Shown here in pieces: positions 1 through 14,569 of a stretch of 64,000 nucleotides of DNA; the stretch's first letter is position 1, and each line of letters opens with the position of its first letter. A model generated the notes under the pieces. The model saw only the letters and a list, made by a program, of their open reading frames with translations, was not told the origin of the DNA and searched no databases. A program made the position numbers and the translations under genes. The DNA comes from Anoplopoma fimbria (Eukaryota; Chordata; Actinopteri; Perciformes; Anoplopomatidae), in the NCBI RefSeq assembly GCF_027596085.1, contig NC_072449.1:22938334-23002333 (forward strand), read 5' to 3'.

Positions 1-3000
1 CAACAATTGGGCTCTATGCCACCGAGGAATTATCAGGCCTGGGTAAACAGACAATACTATTTAGTAAGATCATTTATGTTCTTTTCATGGGATTTGTAGA
101 CAATAAGAGAATATATAATGAAATAATATTGCCAGCCTTATCCTTTTAGATAACAGATTTTAAAGTAACACACCAATTTTGAAGTATGCAAACTTTGTTT
201 AATTTGATTGATATATGTATTAAGGTTTTTAAATCGCATGTTTGATAGATGTCAACAGTTTTTATTGTGTGAATAAATGATTTTGTTGAAAAATAAATTT
301 GATCCCTTTTAAAAAGGGTTGTATACACATCAAGTTTGCTATTTTGTCAACAGTGCAAGTTGAACGGAAAGAATCACTTTGGCAAACTTGGTGTGTTTGA
401 GTTTGAGCTTTTGCCATTACAGCTTCCCATGGTTGACTGGGGCCCAGTTTAACCTCTGAAGCGGCCCTACCAATGACGCAGCCTGAGGGTAGAGTGGAAT
501 AGGTGGGTGAGAGAGGGTGACACGGTGGGGAGGTAACATTTGTGTTGGTGAGGGCAGAGAGGTGTGAAGATAATAGCCCCAATGGGGAGATATGCAAGGC
601 AGGGGTGCTTTATGAGGCTTGGTCAGTGTAGTGTGAAGGAGTCCTGCATTGCACACAGAAACTGAAAGAGTAATCTTCAACTTATTCAGTTTTTTACTTC
701 TGGTAGCTTTGGATATCGCTCTCTTACTCCCGCTTCTGTTCTTTCTCACAGTCTCTTTGTCTCTCATCACTTCATTATTAAGTACAGTACTGTTGGGATT
801 ACAATGCGAGTATGATTCAGAATGTCACAAAAAAAAACAAATGTTTTGCATACAGAATAAACACTAATAGTTTAATTAATCTGAACATATTTTGCTCTTC
901 TGGTATAAATATCAGTTTTTTCAAATGTATAATACACAACTGATGTTAGCGTATCTAGAGCATATTTATATGTGAATGCTTTGTGTATATTTGTATGTAT
1001 TCTCAAAAAATGACCAATATTACAATATTAACTATATTACAAAGTTTTTATAATAAAAGGTTAAAAAATTGCTAAATAAAACAATTAATTAAAAAAAGGA
1101 TATACTTTATAGTATATATGATATGATGACATGCAATTAAATGTATTATCAATGGTCAGAACAATGAATTAAAATAAATAACATATAAATAAAACTAAGA
1201 AGTAGATTTGAAAGAGATCAGTACAGTGTCATATGTTGTGCTGTATTTTCCAAATTGTGCTGCTTCTATGGCAATGTAAGATTTTTTTGAAGTAAATATT
1301 GCATTTTGATTTTGGTCTGAAAGAATTTGAGTTTTATTTTGGTGAAGAACTTAGTTCTTATGTTTTCATACCAACTGCGGGTTAAGCAGGAAGTGTTGCT
1401 CTCATTCTATCTCTTGTTGTTGGCAAAACTATTTGTCTGTTTTCTCTGGGTTGCCAGGTTCGTCCACCAGTCCCAACAGACACACTGTGGTCACTCAGTC
1501 AGTGTTTATCTCGCTCAGTTTCAGGTCGCTTACGGCGCCGAGATTATCTGCTGCTTAGTGTTGTCTGTTCAGAGCTAAATAGCCCAGTGGTCAATGTATG
1601 TTCCTTTTCCTTTGGCTGTAATTTAATTTGTCCAGATTGTGAGAGAGCTGTGCTGCTGTTAGAAGAGCTGAGGCTCATGCCCAGCTGGCTGATGGGACTT
1701 TTCTCCTCTTGGCAACACAGAGCATTGGTGGAAACTTGGGCATTAACCTTGATGTGGTTTATGAGTCAAAGTGACAAGTTTTTAATTTTCATTAAAAGGA
1801 AAACTAAAATTGGTTCTTCAACATGATCCCCTTGTCCTTGGCTTATTTTCTTGGCTTTGAAAAACATCACATTATGTCCAATTCAATCTGTTGCAAAAAG
1901 TCAGCCAGCAACATTTCAAGCCTGTTTCACTTCCGACCACACCTTGCATCACTTATTAGTGTGGTTGGCTGTGTTCAGACATGTGCTTTGTTGAACTTGT
2001 AACCAGACCCAACAATGATGTCAAGGGATACAAATTTTCAGGTTGACTTTTTAAGGTGTCAGCTGAGCGACCATTGTTTTCCTTTCCCCTCTATGTCTGT
2101 GTCTACATCTCTCCTCCTTTTTACCCTCCCTCTCTATCGCTCTGCATCTCTCTACCTCTTACCTCCCTTCGTTTTTTCCGCCGCTCCCTCTGTCTTTGAA
2201 ATACCACATTCACAATTTATTTTCGTAAACAAACCCCTCACTGGCTCCCTCTCTGTCCTTGACTCTACATCTCGTTATCCGTCTTCAAGGAGAGATGGAG
2301 GAGTGGCTGGAGGGAATCATGTTTCATCATCCAGCCATATGTGCTGAGACGGAGCCTGACATTTTCTTTTGCAGCTGCTTGTCCGTATATCTTTGTAGTT
2401 TATGACTCAATGCAATATTCAGGGGAAGGCTTTCTTTTCGGTTGTACGTCGAGAAAGTTCAAGGGACCAAGTCATTACATGCAACGAAAATTAGTCTCAG
2501 GCCGTCACTGTGGACAGGGAAAAAAATAAACCACTTATCTGTGGAACGTCTGCAGCGAGGCACTTGGCTTTTTTTTTAAGGAGAGAGGGGATTGGGAGCA
2601 CTCTCTACCGAGTGGTAGTTGCATGCAGACAAGCAGCTGAGAGGGAGGGGGAAAGCACTCACAAAGCTGAGTAGTTTGTGTGGTTTGCCTCCAGAGGGTT
2701 CAGGTTTACAATGGAGAGGAGGGAAGCAAAATAGGAACTTCAAATGGCAGAGCTGTGGCAGAAGCAGCAGCACTCACCACATGATAAAACATCTCTGCAT
2801 GTCTCAAGGAAAAAAATCAAGTGATTTGTCATGATCCTCAGATTCCCCTTTCTGGGTGAAACACAGGCATGGGCAAAGAGTAAGAAATGCATTATCGGGA
2901 TGTATGTTTTTAAGGTTTTGGTGATGGAACGCTTTGAAGTGAATTTTTGGCTTGGTGGGCTTTTTCAGTGACTCACTAAATCCCATAAGCTGCTATAGTA

Positions 3001-4917
3001 TCTCTAACGGCCAGACCGGGGTTTCTTTAATCACACCTAGACAGTGACTTTGTTTCATCCTGCGAAGCCGTCTGCTTTGTAGTTTTGGGAAACAACAACA
3101 GAATCAATTAAGCAGAGAGCGGGACATGGCATGAGGGAGGAGAGGAGTAAATGACGGTAGAGACAGGTCGTAAAAACGAGCAGTAGTTTAAATGAGCAAG
3201 GGAGACATTAAGTTATTGAAAGTTACATAAAAAGAACTATCTGTATTTTACAATAAACTGTAGAGGTTTCACATCGGGGACTTGCATATTTCTCAGAAGT
3301 GTAGACTCAATAAACAGGCGCAGGTATGTGTGCAGAGCAGTGACTCAAGGGCAGCTCTATAACGCTGCAGAGAATTGAGCGAATGAAATGATGATAAGTT
3401 ATCATACTCAACTGGAGCTAGACTATATGAAACCGAAGACTGGCTGAGTGAGGACAGAACAGTGGGAATAAAAAAAGTGGAAAGACCAAGATGGAATTCA
3501 ATCGGGAGCAAAATAGATCTAAATTCAATTTGATGAGAATTGAACGTATAGTAGTCTCCCCCCTCCCCCCCTCTGATTGTGAGAAAAAGTTACGATAAAT
3601 GCTGGATGTATTTGTTGGGGGAGAGTGTTGGACGCCTTCAAGGTGATAGGCCCAGTAGAGGCCCGGGACATTAATGAATTTACATTACACTAGGATCAAT
3701 GCTGAGGCTCTCAGGGTCTGAAAAAACTACACTTAATGAAAAGGGATTACTCTCTTAAGATCAAGGTCTTCCACTTCCCTTCTTCCCCTCCGCTCATTTT
3801 CTTCTTCTCTTTTGTATTCTGTTGTGTTCTCTTTCCTCACACCCCCACTATTTCTGAAGGAAACACATATATTCTGATTTTGTCCACAATCTGACATGGC
3901 TTCCCCAAGCCTCTAGTTTAAATGCAAAGTTGACCAGCACCATGTGTCAGTTGTTGAGAGAAGCCTTCGTAGATGTTCACTTTATGTCCAATCACATTGA
4001 TTTGTGGGAATTTGAGTCCCTGCTTAAGGGAATACTCACCTGAAAATATGCCTATTGAATATATTTGATGCTTTTTACTCCCGTAGGTTTGAAATGTGTC
4101 TCTTAAAGGTGTGTAGCTTGATCCTGTGAGGAAGCCAGCATCTGTAGTCTACTGATTCAGCAATGGATTCTAAGTCAAGACAAAGAGACATGTCAAAACA
4201 TCGATAGAAACTTTTCAAACCATTTCTGCATCACAATCCACCCTGTTGCCATTGATCCATACTGTATGTTCAACACTGTATTTGCCAATCAGTCACAGTT
4301 TCTCCACAGCATAGCTAAATACATTTGCATGTCACACTATTGCCTTGTCATAGTTCATCTGCCCCAACTAAAGCGGTGTAGCATATTTAACAACTACTTG
4401 GTGCTTTGATTGGTTGTTTGTAGCATAGGCATACTTAGCATATGGAACAATGGCATGGTTTATTATGGTGCAGGATTGGTTTCTTAGGGAAGTGTTTTTT
4501 AAATGTTTTGGTGCATATGAGTCACCAACTGAATCTTTTGTGCTGTAAATCTAAGCTTACTAGCATCCTCTGTGACTGAGTAAACTGAACATTTTTGCTG
4601 CTTAAGTATTCCTTAAATCTGCTTGCATCTACCTAATACAGTTGACGCGCAGCATACTGCTGACTTCATGAGTTATAGGAGAGAAGCCATGTACATTCAT
4701 ATGTTAGTAGAGGCATGTCACACTCATGCCTGTGTTGTGTGTTATGTCCTCCCTCGAGGTTGTCTCTCAGCTTTGACTTCGAACCAGTGAGTCCTCTTCG
4801 TCTCTTGGTCATCCCACTGTCTCTTGAACTAATGAGCCACAATGCTTTGCTGTTCCCTCACACACTTTTCTGCTTGATTTCACATTTCTCCTTGCCTTTT
4901 TGAATCCATTAACATAG

Positions 4918-4919
<2 letters not shown>
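1..4919. other. Intergenic or 5' intron of rtn4rl1, no gene seen
   Basis: This is AT-rich vertebrate non-coding DNA. All open frames are short, start at arbitrary ATGs, and resemble no family I know. The stretch at about 870-1320 is especially AT-rich. In mammals the first intron of RTN4RL1 is very long, so this DNA may lie inside that intron, but no first exon was found to prove it. Confidence 0.5.

Positions 4920-5009
<90 letters not shown>
4920..5009. repeat. (GT)n microsatellite, about 90 bp
   Basis: An uninterrupted run of GT dinucleotides, seen directly. It is probably polymorphic in length. It has no coding meaning. Confidence 0.98.
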
Positions 5010-5010
<1 letters not shown>

Positions 5011-6239
5011 CTTTACGAACACGGAGCACCAAACTCTCACCTGCTATAAATAATTGATCTGCTGAATCTAGGCCGCATGAGGTTTGTATGCAAGGAGGCA
5101 GCTGCTTCAGCAGGAGGGTACCTTACAGTTTGTTTTAAGGGAAACATGTAACGGGTACCAGAAGATGGAGACTGGTGAACTAGAAAATGCCACCTTTCAG
5201 TGCAGGTACTGGTCTTTACTGACCTGATAGTTCCGAAGCAGAGCTGGGCAGCTTCTAAATCATTAATCCACAAAAGCTTTTAGTTGCATGTACCGGAGCC
5301 AGAATGTGTTGTGTGCGTCTCCAAGGTTAGTGCATGTCTACACATGTCAACATAATGTAATTTTAATAAGCAGTTTCAAGTAGTCTTTGACTCACAACAA
5401 TGTCTGATATAAAAGGACAAGATGGTGGAACATTGGTTGTTGACACTGGGAAAACATGTCTCACAGTTAACAAAGCCCAATTTACTCTCCTTATTTCCTG
5501 TTGATAACCAAACAGCAACACAATAACAATTCAGGAGCTAAAACAAATTGAGTCTTTGTCTGGTAAATGATGTGAAATTATTCATGTTAGTAAATGGACA
5601 TTGTTAAGTTGTGAAGTAAAATGCTCTCAGGCCTTCCTCAAATGGATTATAGTACTTGAGCTGACAGGTATCTGAAATGAAGGACACTAAGAAAAAAGTG
5701 CAGAGCAGATTGAGAAAAATGCATGGTTACATCAGCATGCTATTAGATTGATGCAATGTTACATGTAATAGCCAATTATATTTTTTTCCTGTCACTGTTT
5801 CTATTCCAAAGGGAGAAATAAATATCTTTCGAACTTTTGGCTGCACCTCGCTTTGGCCCTTCTGCTCAGCTTTTTGTTAATTTAGGAACTCCATGGGGAA
5901 ATTTCACTTTTTTGTTTGCCCCCATGCACAAAAACATCAAAGCACAGAGTGAGTTAAAGAGCAAAAGCCCTTGAGCTAGTAATGATTCAATACTCAGATT
6001 CTTCATAAGGTAACCAGGTCCACTGGTTCATGGAGGAACTACAGTCCCATTGCTGCAGAAGCGTATCCCCAAATCCACAGCTCCTCTTTGAAACAGCCTC
6101 TGCTTACTGCTCTATTAAGGCAGCTTAAGTTATAACAACAGAACTTATTTTTGTCAGGATATTTCTTTTTCATTTGCAGCTTTTCTCTGCTCGCTGTCAC
6201 AGTATCAGCATAACTCAGCTGTCACTCTGATGGAGACAC
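5010..6239. other. Non-coding, nothing recognised
   Basis: Intergenic or intronic DNA with no repeat or exon that I recognise. The small open frames lack splice context and family resemblance. Confidence 0.5.
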
Positions 6240-6850
6240 TCAATGATTGGCTGTGCTGCACTCTGTCATTGACATGCACGCGCATGATTGAACAAGACTC
6301 AGTGACTGGACGAGCCAGGCAGACTGGCAATCACCAAGGCTGCTGCTGAAAGCTATAAACTCGGTTCCAAATTCTGCAGAACAGAGAGTAACTGTGAAAA
6401 TGGTGGCAGAGTGTGTGATTAGTGTCCGAGTGTGATGTAAAGGTCTTCATCCGTCCATGTCTGCGAGGGTCGTGTGCAGCACAAAGTTTGTGACCACGTG
6501 GACTATACGCATAGCGTGTACGCCTACTGCGCATTAACCAGTTCGGTTCCACACTCTAGTCAACTTAGTGGCATATGCACCTCCAGCTGGTTTGCTGGTT
6601 TGAAGAAGATAACCAAATGGATTTCTGGTTGTGTGAGGAGAGCCGCCGTTACCCACATTTATAGGAATTAAACTCCAATAAAGGCGTTAAACTTCAAACA
6701 ACGTTATGGTGCATAACCGCTACCAACTGGAATGAAGTATGGAACGGGAAATGAACATACCTGGAATGCCAGACGGACGCATTCCCTCAATTGTAGTATA
6801 AATTAAACCTTGTGTGCGTCTGTGCCACGGGTACAAGTCCGCCTGTCAGC
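6240..6850. other. CpG-enriched block with CCAAT- and TATA-like motifs
   Basis: CpG dinucleotides are clearly denser here than in the AT-rich flanks, for example around 6260-6310 and 6420-6560. Inverted CCAAT motifs (ATTGG) occur near 6245 and a TATAAA lies at 6354-6359. The layout would fit a + strand promoter or an undetected 5' exon of the downstream rtn4rl1 gene. No start codon followed by a convincing donor was found, so a regulatory role is inference only. Confidence 0.25.
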
Positions 6851-9800
6851 GTAAAGAAGGAAAGCATGTTCTAGGCTTTATGCTCAGTATGTATGAATAC
6901 ATTAATTAGAAAGTCGTTTGTTCTCATGAATTTTTATTTGTCCCAAATTTGCAATGTACATGCAATACAAAGACCTTTTGAACTTTAAAGATCACAAACA
7001 AAATAAACACTACTTTTACCCCTGTGAAGAGCCAGCATTGTAACTTAAATTGATGTTAACCAAACATCTTGTCCCACATATGTAATAGCACAGTCATTAT
7101 TTCTGCCAGGAGAAACATGCAATTGTTTTCCTATGTGTATACGTGTGTGAGTCCTTGAGTGAGTAATTGATATAGCTGTGTCTCTGCGGCCAGAGATACA
7201 GCTATTCCGTACGTTTTAATTGGGCCAACCTCATGTTAACACGTATATTGTGAGAATTGAAGCCTAAATAAACACTTCAAGTCGCGGTTGCGCCCTTGAG
7301 ACGGAGCTGAGACAAGTGCCTGCACAGAGCCAGTGCAGACATCTGCATAGATTAAAATGAGAGAGTATCTGTTGTGCAAGACTTGCGAATGAAAAACATG
7401 CCTGATACACTTACAGTCTAGATGGCAGGGGGTGGGGGGGGGTTAACCATTGTGGGTTTTATTCATTCAATCACACAATACAGCAGTGGTTGTTGCGAAC
7501 ACACCTGGCAGAGATCTGCACTCTGATGAGCGCACCTTTGTAGTTCAGCAATAGATCTAACTGGAATTTGCCACATGATGTTATAATGAGACACATTCAC
7601 CGTGCATTTGAGTGCCACTAGCTTGTGAGATGAAACTGACAGCAAAAACTCATCTTGAATGTCGTGAAAAGGACTTCTTCATTGAGCTTCTACATTATAT
7701 CACACCTTCCACCATGAGGGATAATAATGAGCCACTCCACCATCGGGTATCTCATTATAAATGCTCTCTATCACCTGCTGAACTACATATGGATACACTT
7801 TCAATGATTTATATAGGTTTGGTAGAGCCATTAGTTAAGAATGGCCAGTGCAGTGCAGTCCCGCCACAGGGAGTGCAATATATTTGAATCATTTGGCTTT
7901 GTGCTGTCATGATGAATGAATGTAGTTGGTGGCTGATAGTGTTGCTCTGAACAGCGGTGGTTTAGCTAATGTACCTGTGTTTGTTTGTGCATGTTTACTC
8001 TATGTATGCACTTCAATGTGCGTTTTCTCCGTGTGTGCATGCACGCTGTATAGCATCCATCATCGTTAAACAGAATGCTTTAAAGGCGTGAAGAGTAATA
8101 GACCAGAGGATACAATTGCAACTATACATGTAAGCAAATGGCACTACTGCATTAGCACCCACTAGACATCCATTAATTCTATAAAAGTAAAAAATAGGTA
8201 TTTAAGATCTGTGGATAGCTCAGATCTGCCTCTCTTCCTGGCCTCTCTCAGCATCTTCCAGTTCTATCTTTGAAACAAATGAGCTCACGCACCTGCCCAC
8301 TCTCCACAAATCTCCCCCTTTATTCTGTACATGCTCCATATGGTGCCTCTTGTTTGGAAGAGTTATTTTTAGGCCCTCTGATTCCTGAAACCTGAGAAAC
8401 ACTGCTGTCACTCACATTGTCTCTGTCTTCTTTATGTTCGACTTCCCTCTGGTTCGCTTGCTTGCTTTCATACGTTTTTTGTGTTGAGAAGCACTATAAC
8501 CGACGAGATCCTTGACTGTCTGTATTGTTCAGGTGAGAGAGACCTAATGTCACAGTTTTCTACACAAGCTTTGAATTCCTTCTCTGCAGTTTTTCATCAC
8601 ATCTTTTTTACTTCTACTTCCCTCACTTTTCCACTTTCCATATTGTGAATACACAGTGTTTATGGACAGAGACGCCTTATTGACCAGCCACTGCTAAATC
8701 ATAATATAAAACGGCCATAAAATAGCGCTTAGCAGCCTTAACTACTAATAATGTGTGCAGCATGCTTGTCCATTTAACCCTGACTAACCATGGCACTCTA
8801 TACGCCAACATGCTATGTGACTCCAGTTCTCACTTGCTCTCTTTACATCAACTGTCATTCTGCCTTGACAGGGATGCAATCAGAAGCATGACGCATTTAA
8901 GTCCTTTGAATTGAATCCAACCCGACAAAAGAATTATCAAATTATAATTAATGTGCTGACGCCGTTGAAGAGTGTTGGCACTTTAACGGCACACACTGCA
9001 CCGACACACGTTGCACAAACTAAATAAACCACATAGAACACCCAAATCTAAATCAGTAGTGCAAGTCACTGGTCTAAAGAGCAGCTTGTGCAATATAATG
9101 TTGGACCTCTGAACATTTTTACAATAGCCTGAATGTCCAAAATATAAAAACGCATTTTTTTATGAAAACTGTGATGAAGTAAGCTGAGGTAAAAACTGAT
9201 TGATCTCTCACAATCTAATTTATTTGTAGTGTGATAACATTAGATAAGACACGAGGCCAGTATTGATGCTGATGCAATTCAGACAGAAACAAACAAACAC
9301 ACCCATCCACTTGTAAGCCGTCTCTCACTTTGCTGATGCCTTTGCACCAGACCAATAGAGCGACAACGTGCTATATTTCTGAAATATTTCCATTCTGCTG
9401 CATTTCTCAGAAGTCTCATGCATTGTCACTGTTCTCTCCCATTTCCCTTTCATTCACAAGAAGAATAGTCAGGCAACGTTATGAGGCAATATTGCCTGCA
9501 CTGGTGCCGGGGAACGGCAAATGAGATAAAAACTATATCGTTTTGCAGTAGGGTGTGGAAAAAAAGGCAAATATTCCCAGGCAGAAGTGCTTCTGGTCAC
9601 AGCTGTTGGCAGGCTTGTTCATGTGTGAGTTTTCTGTTCAGTCAGAAAATAATGGAGGTAATCAGTACTTTCAAAAAGTCAACAGAGACTTTCTATAAAT
9701 GTTAATGAAAAAAGCTTGAGCTTTGTGCCATTACTGCTTTTTCTTTATCTTTAAAGAAAAAATATTTGCATTTGTGCTTTTGTTCCAACAATATTAATTA

Positions 9801-11078
9801 AAATAAATATGCAATCATTGACCCATACTGAAAATGTCAGACGCTGATGTACTATTCAGAGCATTGTTCAGCTTGCTGTGAAATCCAGGTGTGTATAAAC
9901 TAATGCAATTTAAATTGATTTTATGTCAAACTTATTATTTATAGATGTTGCCCCTGATTGTAGCATTTGGAATGGTTGATATTGTCTGACTTTGTCTAAG
10001 TCGATTGAAACATATCTGAGATTAAACAATGTCCTATAATTGTTGAATTTATTATATACATAATAGGGTTGTAAAACAAATACATGAGCAGAGGATGTGC
10101 TCTGAACAGGGGAAGCATTCAAATAGTCCCCTACATATAAATTCAGTTATTTTTACCAAATCCTCCAATATTGAATCCTGGCACCTTGCATGACTTGACA
10201 GTAGATGGAAAAAATCACAATCTAAAGTAAGGAGCCGTTTCAAAATTGCATTTTGGTCAATGGATTTCTCTTTTTTTCCATAGACATAAAGAACTAAAAA
10301 AACTACTTTACACTCATCAGGGACTCCTCTCATAATATACACAACCTCCAATTCTTGGAGTCATGCAAAATGAGAAGCATTAATAAATCTCTATTTTCCA
10401 TACTAATTTCCACTCAGACCGTTAACAGTCACACATCTCGTCTTAGACTAATGCAGGTATAGATAGCAGCACTGTTTAACACCCCTATTCCATAGTATTG
10501 TATAATATGAATATTCATCATATTGCAGATAGTGACACCACATTTAACTCCACAGAGTCACTGCGACACTGCAAACATTTTGTCAGCCCAGTTTTGAATC
10601 AGAGGGATGAGCCCATTCAATCAATAATCAAATATATTGCTTCACTATTAATAACCACTGGGTGCATGAACATGAATGTAAGCACCTTTTGAGTGTTGAT
10701 TGAGTCGAGACATTATTTAGAAACGGCCAATAGCAGGAGAGAAAAACACCAGGGTGCTTATCAGGGACTTTGGAGAGACACAGGAAATTGAGTTTGTCCA
10801 GTCTAATTATGGGCAGAGTCACGCAGCTCTACAGACGTACCATTTCCCTCCCATTAGCAGGGATGTGTTATTCATGAGGGCAAATCTAGTGTGAACTATG
10901 CCTCACTGATATTCCACACAATCACTTCTCAATCTTTCATGGGACCCGAGCTGTTGTATTTTATTCATTTATTTTCCTATTTCCATTTCTGCACCCCGAA
11001 AAGAAAATGGGGAACTTGGTGATGATGGGGTCACGGGGTCAAACGTGCTTGTGAAGAGCTCTCAATAGCATCTATCAC
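6851..11078. other. Non-coding, one short hairpin inside
   Basis: No exon or strong repeat match was seen apart from the inverted repeat at 7172-7205 and a G run near 7430. Open frames are short and unconvincing. Confidence 0.45.
7172..7205. repeat. Near-perfect inverted repeat (15-bp arms, 4-nt loop)
   Basis: The arms at 7172-7186 and 7191-7205 are complementary at 14 of 15 positions around the loop CGGC. It could fold as a short hairpin or be a palindromic protein site. The stem is too short for a typical microRNA precursor. Confidence 0.6.
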
Positions 11079-11620
11079 GTAGACTGTATATAAAAAGTGG
11101 ACCTAATCACTGCGATGTCACCCATGTTGTTTGTGGACTACAAATTTGAAGCCTTGAGTTTAGCATTTTGGCTGACGACATCTTGGTTTTTGGACGCTGC
11201 TATCTTGGGTTTTAGCAACCAGAAGTGACACGAGAAGTTGGAGCTAAGTGGAACCAAAAGTTGAATAAATCTTATTTTCATGAACTGAAAACACACTGTG
11301 AAAGGGTTAAAGTTCTAAAACGAGAACACAGACAACACCCAGACCACACAACGCCTGGGTAAGCGGCCTGTCAATCACAATGTAGCCCGCCCTAAAACAT
11401 ACTCTGCTGTATCGTCTATTTTACTGTCAATGGGATCATAATATACTAAACGAGCATCAGGCTTTATTGAAGAATACTTGAAACTAGGGATTGAGACCAT
11501 AAACTCATATTTACAATGTTTACTTTCTCATATACCTTTATATGATGAGACTTCTCTTTGCAACCAGAGGAGACTCCACCTGCTGGCCATTTGAAAGAAT
11601 GCATATTTAAGGCACATCAG
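11079..11620. repeat. Teleost interspersed repeat, about 540 bp
   Basis: The block opens with a 'gactgtatataaaaagtgg' type start and continues through text about a dinucleotide-poor 'catcttggtttttgg' core. It ends near 'ctgctggccatttgaaag' and 'tatttaaggcac'. This order is one I recognise from abundant dispersed repeats of percomorph fish. No open frame is supported, so it is probably a non-autonomous element. The class is not determined and the borders are approximate. Confidence 0.6.
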
Positions 11621-14569
11621 CATTAGCATCACAGTTACCAGTGTGAATGGAAAGCTGGGTGGTGGGTGGTGGGCACTGGGAGAAAAACTGCATGGGGAGA
11701 GACTCGGAGGTGAAAGACTTGTGACAAGAGTGTTAATACAGCCCAGTCTCCACCAGAGATAGCTGCTCATTTTCCTTTCCAAAAGCACATTATCATTATC
11801 ACCTTCTCTTTCAGAGCCTCTCCTTTATTCTGCCAAATTCCAATAGGCACCATTGGCATATATATGCTCTGTTGTGTCCAAAGCTATTTATATAATACAA
11901 TCTGAGCTGAATAGCTCATTGTGTGAGCGTACAATGCAGTTATGACACACATTCATTTCTTACATTTTAATTTAAGGACTGCATTCCCGCACACAATACT
12001 TATTTTTGCTTATGTACTGAAAACCAGACTGTTTATTCAAAGCTCTGTAAATAGGCGTCTTTCCGGCTTCCATGCTCGTCACGTTGACATGAGCTGCGTT
12101 CATTCATTCCCAAACGTGACTCATGTGGTGCGTCTTAGTGTGTCCACGGAGAGCTTTTACATATATTCATGCCCTAATGCGCATTTGTGTGAAAGCATGT
12201 GTGAATTTAATTTTACATCTAGATTTAAAGTAGTGTATATGGAGGTGCAAATATATGGGGTGCTAAGATCAGTGAGCTGGCAGGTGTATAAGTCTCAAGT
12301 GAGAGTGCATGTTACGCCAGCTTCAAAAGAGAGCTATGAGATTCTTTCAGCATGTAAAACCTATCCACATTTTACATCCACGTCTTCTTAAGCCTCATCA
12401 GAAATCTAGTTAAAAGATTTTGTCCTTGAGGGAAGGAATAGAGGTAGATTTAACACCCTTTATCTACCATGTTTTTTATGGTTTTCCTCTGCAAATTGGG
12501 TTATTTGGCAAAGCAGTAAAAACATCCATTTTAGAGGAACAGATTAAGCAGGGTAAAGAATCTATTACTTTGTTCTGACAAGCTGAGGAGAGTGAGAGAG
12601 TAGAGGAGGCGCATCCTTGTGTCCAACCTGATTAGCAGATCACTGATTCAAATTGTCTCACTATCGAGGCATCATCTACATTCTCATCTACTCGCTTTCT
12701 CTGTGTATCACGTTATTCCTGTCTGTCTCTCCGCTGCTCAGATAATTTTCCTGTCAGAGGACTGCTTCCTAATTCTATTGACATGCATGAAGTTAACCGG
12801 TAATGGAAATAGTTCAAGACCTCAGAAGACATTTACTGAAAGTGAGAAGAAGATCAGTTTAATGAATAATGGAATCACTTTATGGAATCCCTGCTAAGGC
12901 AGGTGGATAAAACAAGTATGATTTAATCTAAGAATAAATATCAAAGCAAAAGGCCGACTCAATTTGTTGTATTTTGTGTGTTCTTTATGGAAATGATTCT
13001 TCCGTGAGGGTCAATATTCTAATAAAATGTGAAATACAGTAACAAATACCTGCATCTCAAGGACCTGGTGTCTGCTGCTTAATGCAAATGTTCCTCAAAC
13101 AGCGGGAGGAAAATTTACTGTGTCTTGTCTTGCTTATTTGTCGGATACATAAAGCCAACCTTTATTTCCCAAGAGTAATGCACAACACTTTCACCTATTT
13201 ATTCAGTCAGTAGGTGCCACGCTTGATACATCTTTATGGAAATGGTGAGTAGAGAGAAAGATTGAGATAAAAAAGCAGCTGCAGAGTGACAAATCGTTGT
13301 GACAAATCTGGAAATAGCCAGTAACAAAGGTAGGGATCCTTGTACTGATGCAGGTCATTACATTAAAATTAAAAGTTGCAATAAAGCCGAGGCCCATTGT
13401 GGTGCTATCATTGAGTGTCATGATCTCAAGCACAAAATATCCACGCAGTACACATTAACACACACTCAGATTCAACCTTTTGCCCGTATTCAGCCGTGAA
13501 TCACTCCATTTTGTGGGCACATTTTTGGTTTTGGAGGATGCATGCATTTCCATTGTTGCCCAGTGGCAGGGCTTAACAAATAGGATTAGATCCGTGCCCG
13601 AGAGAGCACACTCCTGTTCAGGTGACACACAGCTCCATGCTCCAGCTCTGCAACTAGACACAGCGAATTACTGTTAAAGGTCAGTGGAGTCAGACGCTGA
13701 ATGTCACAGCTTAGCCACAGTTTGGCGAGAAAATACATTAGATAAATAAGCCTGTCTCTTGGTGGAGAGTTTTCTGCACCTCCTGAATTTCCAGCATAAA
13801 AGAGCCAGAATTACAGGGAGAGTTAAAAGGCAACAGAGGCGTATCGATTAGAGGCAGTGAATCAGGCCGCTGCTATGCTGTGAATAATAAATTGAGTAGA
13901 AGACAGCCAGAGGTTGTCAGATGGCACTTTCATGATGGGCTGTGAGTTGTGCTCATTTTAGATGAGACTGTGGATAAGTCACATATCCAGTCTTAGGGAT
14001 CTGGGGAATCATGTCACCGATCAGAAAGCGCCTCGGAGCAGCTTACTACAAGTATAAATAAGCATTCCACGCCCCATTTAACAACACAAAAAAGACTGAT
14101 CGCAGCCTCCGCTCCCTGCAAAGTGCCAGTGGAATCAGGGAAGGGATTGGACTCTTAATAGCACATCTCACTGGTGGCAGAATATTGAAAAGGGTAATTC
14201 TGAAATAGCTGCATTGACGCCAATCAGACGACAGTGTTGCGCCTGGGATCCAATCAGCTTCACGGAGAAATCTTGTGATTCACTGGAGCAGGTGTTAGTG
14301 TTTGCTTTCTTCAAAAGAATCCTCATTATGCGGGCCAAAATACACTCGTTGTTTTCAGCGAGTAAACTATGACAGAGAGGGCCCATATTGGCACTGTGGC
14401 ACAAGTTGAACTAATTAGAGAAAGAGAGAGAGACAATATCAAGGTGTAAGAACTAAATAACAATTTAACTTATGCTGAGCCACACGTGTCCATGTTTGGC
14501 ACAAAATCAGGATGTAAATCAATTTTCAAGATTGTGACTCAATCCCTTTTGAATTCTGCTGTCTTATAG
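11621..14569. other. Non-coding, nothing recognised
   Basis: No supported exon. The longest open frame (+ strand, 11942-12391, 149 codons) has no domain, no splice setting and a composition typical of random AT-rich DNA. Confidence 0.45.

Noticed and set aside
11942..12391. 149-codon + strand open frame
   Set aside because: No domain, no splice setting and no resemblance to a known family; composition fits chance in non-coding DNA.
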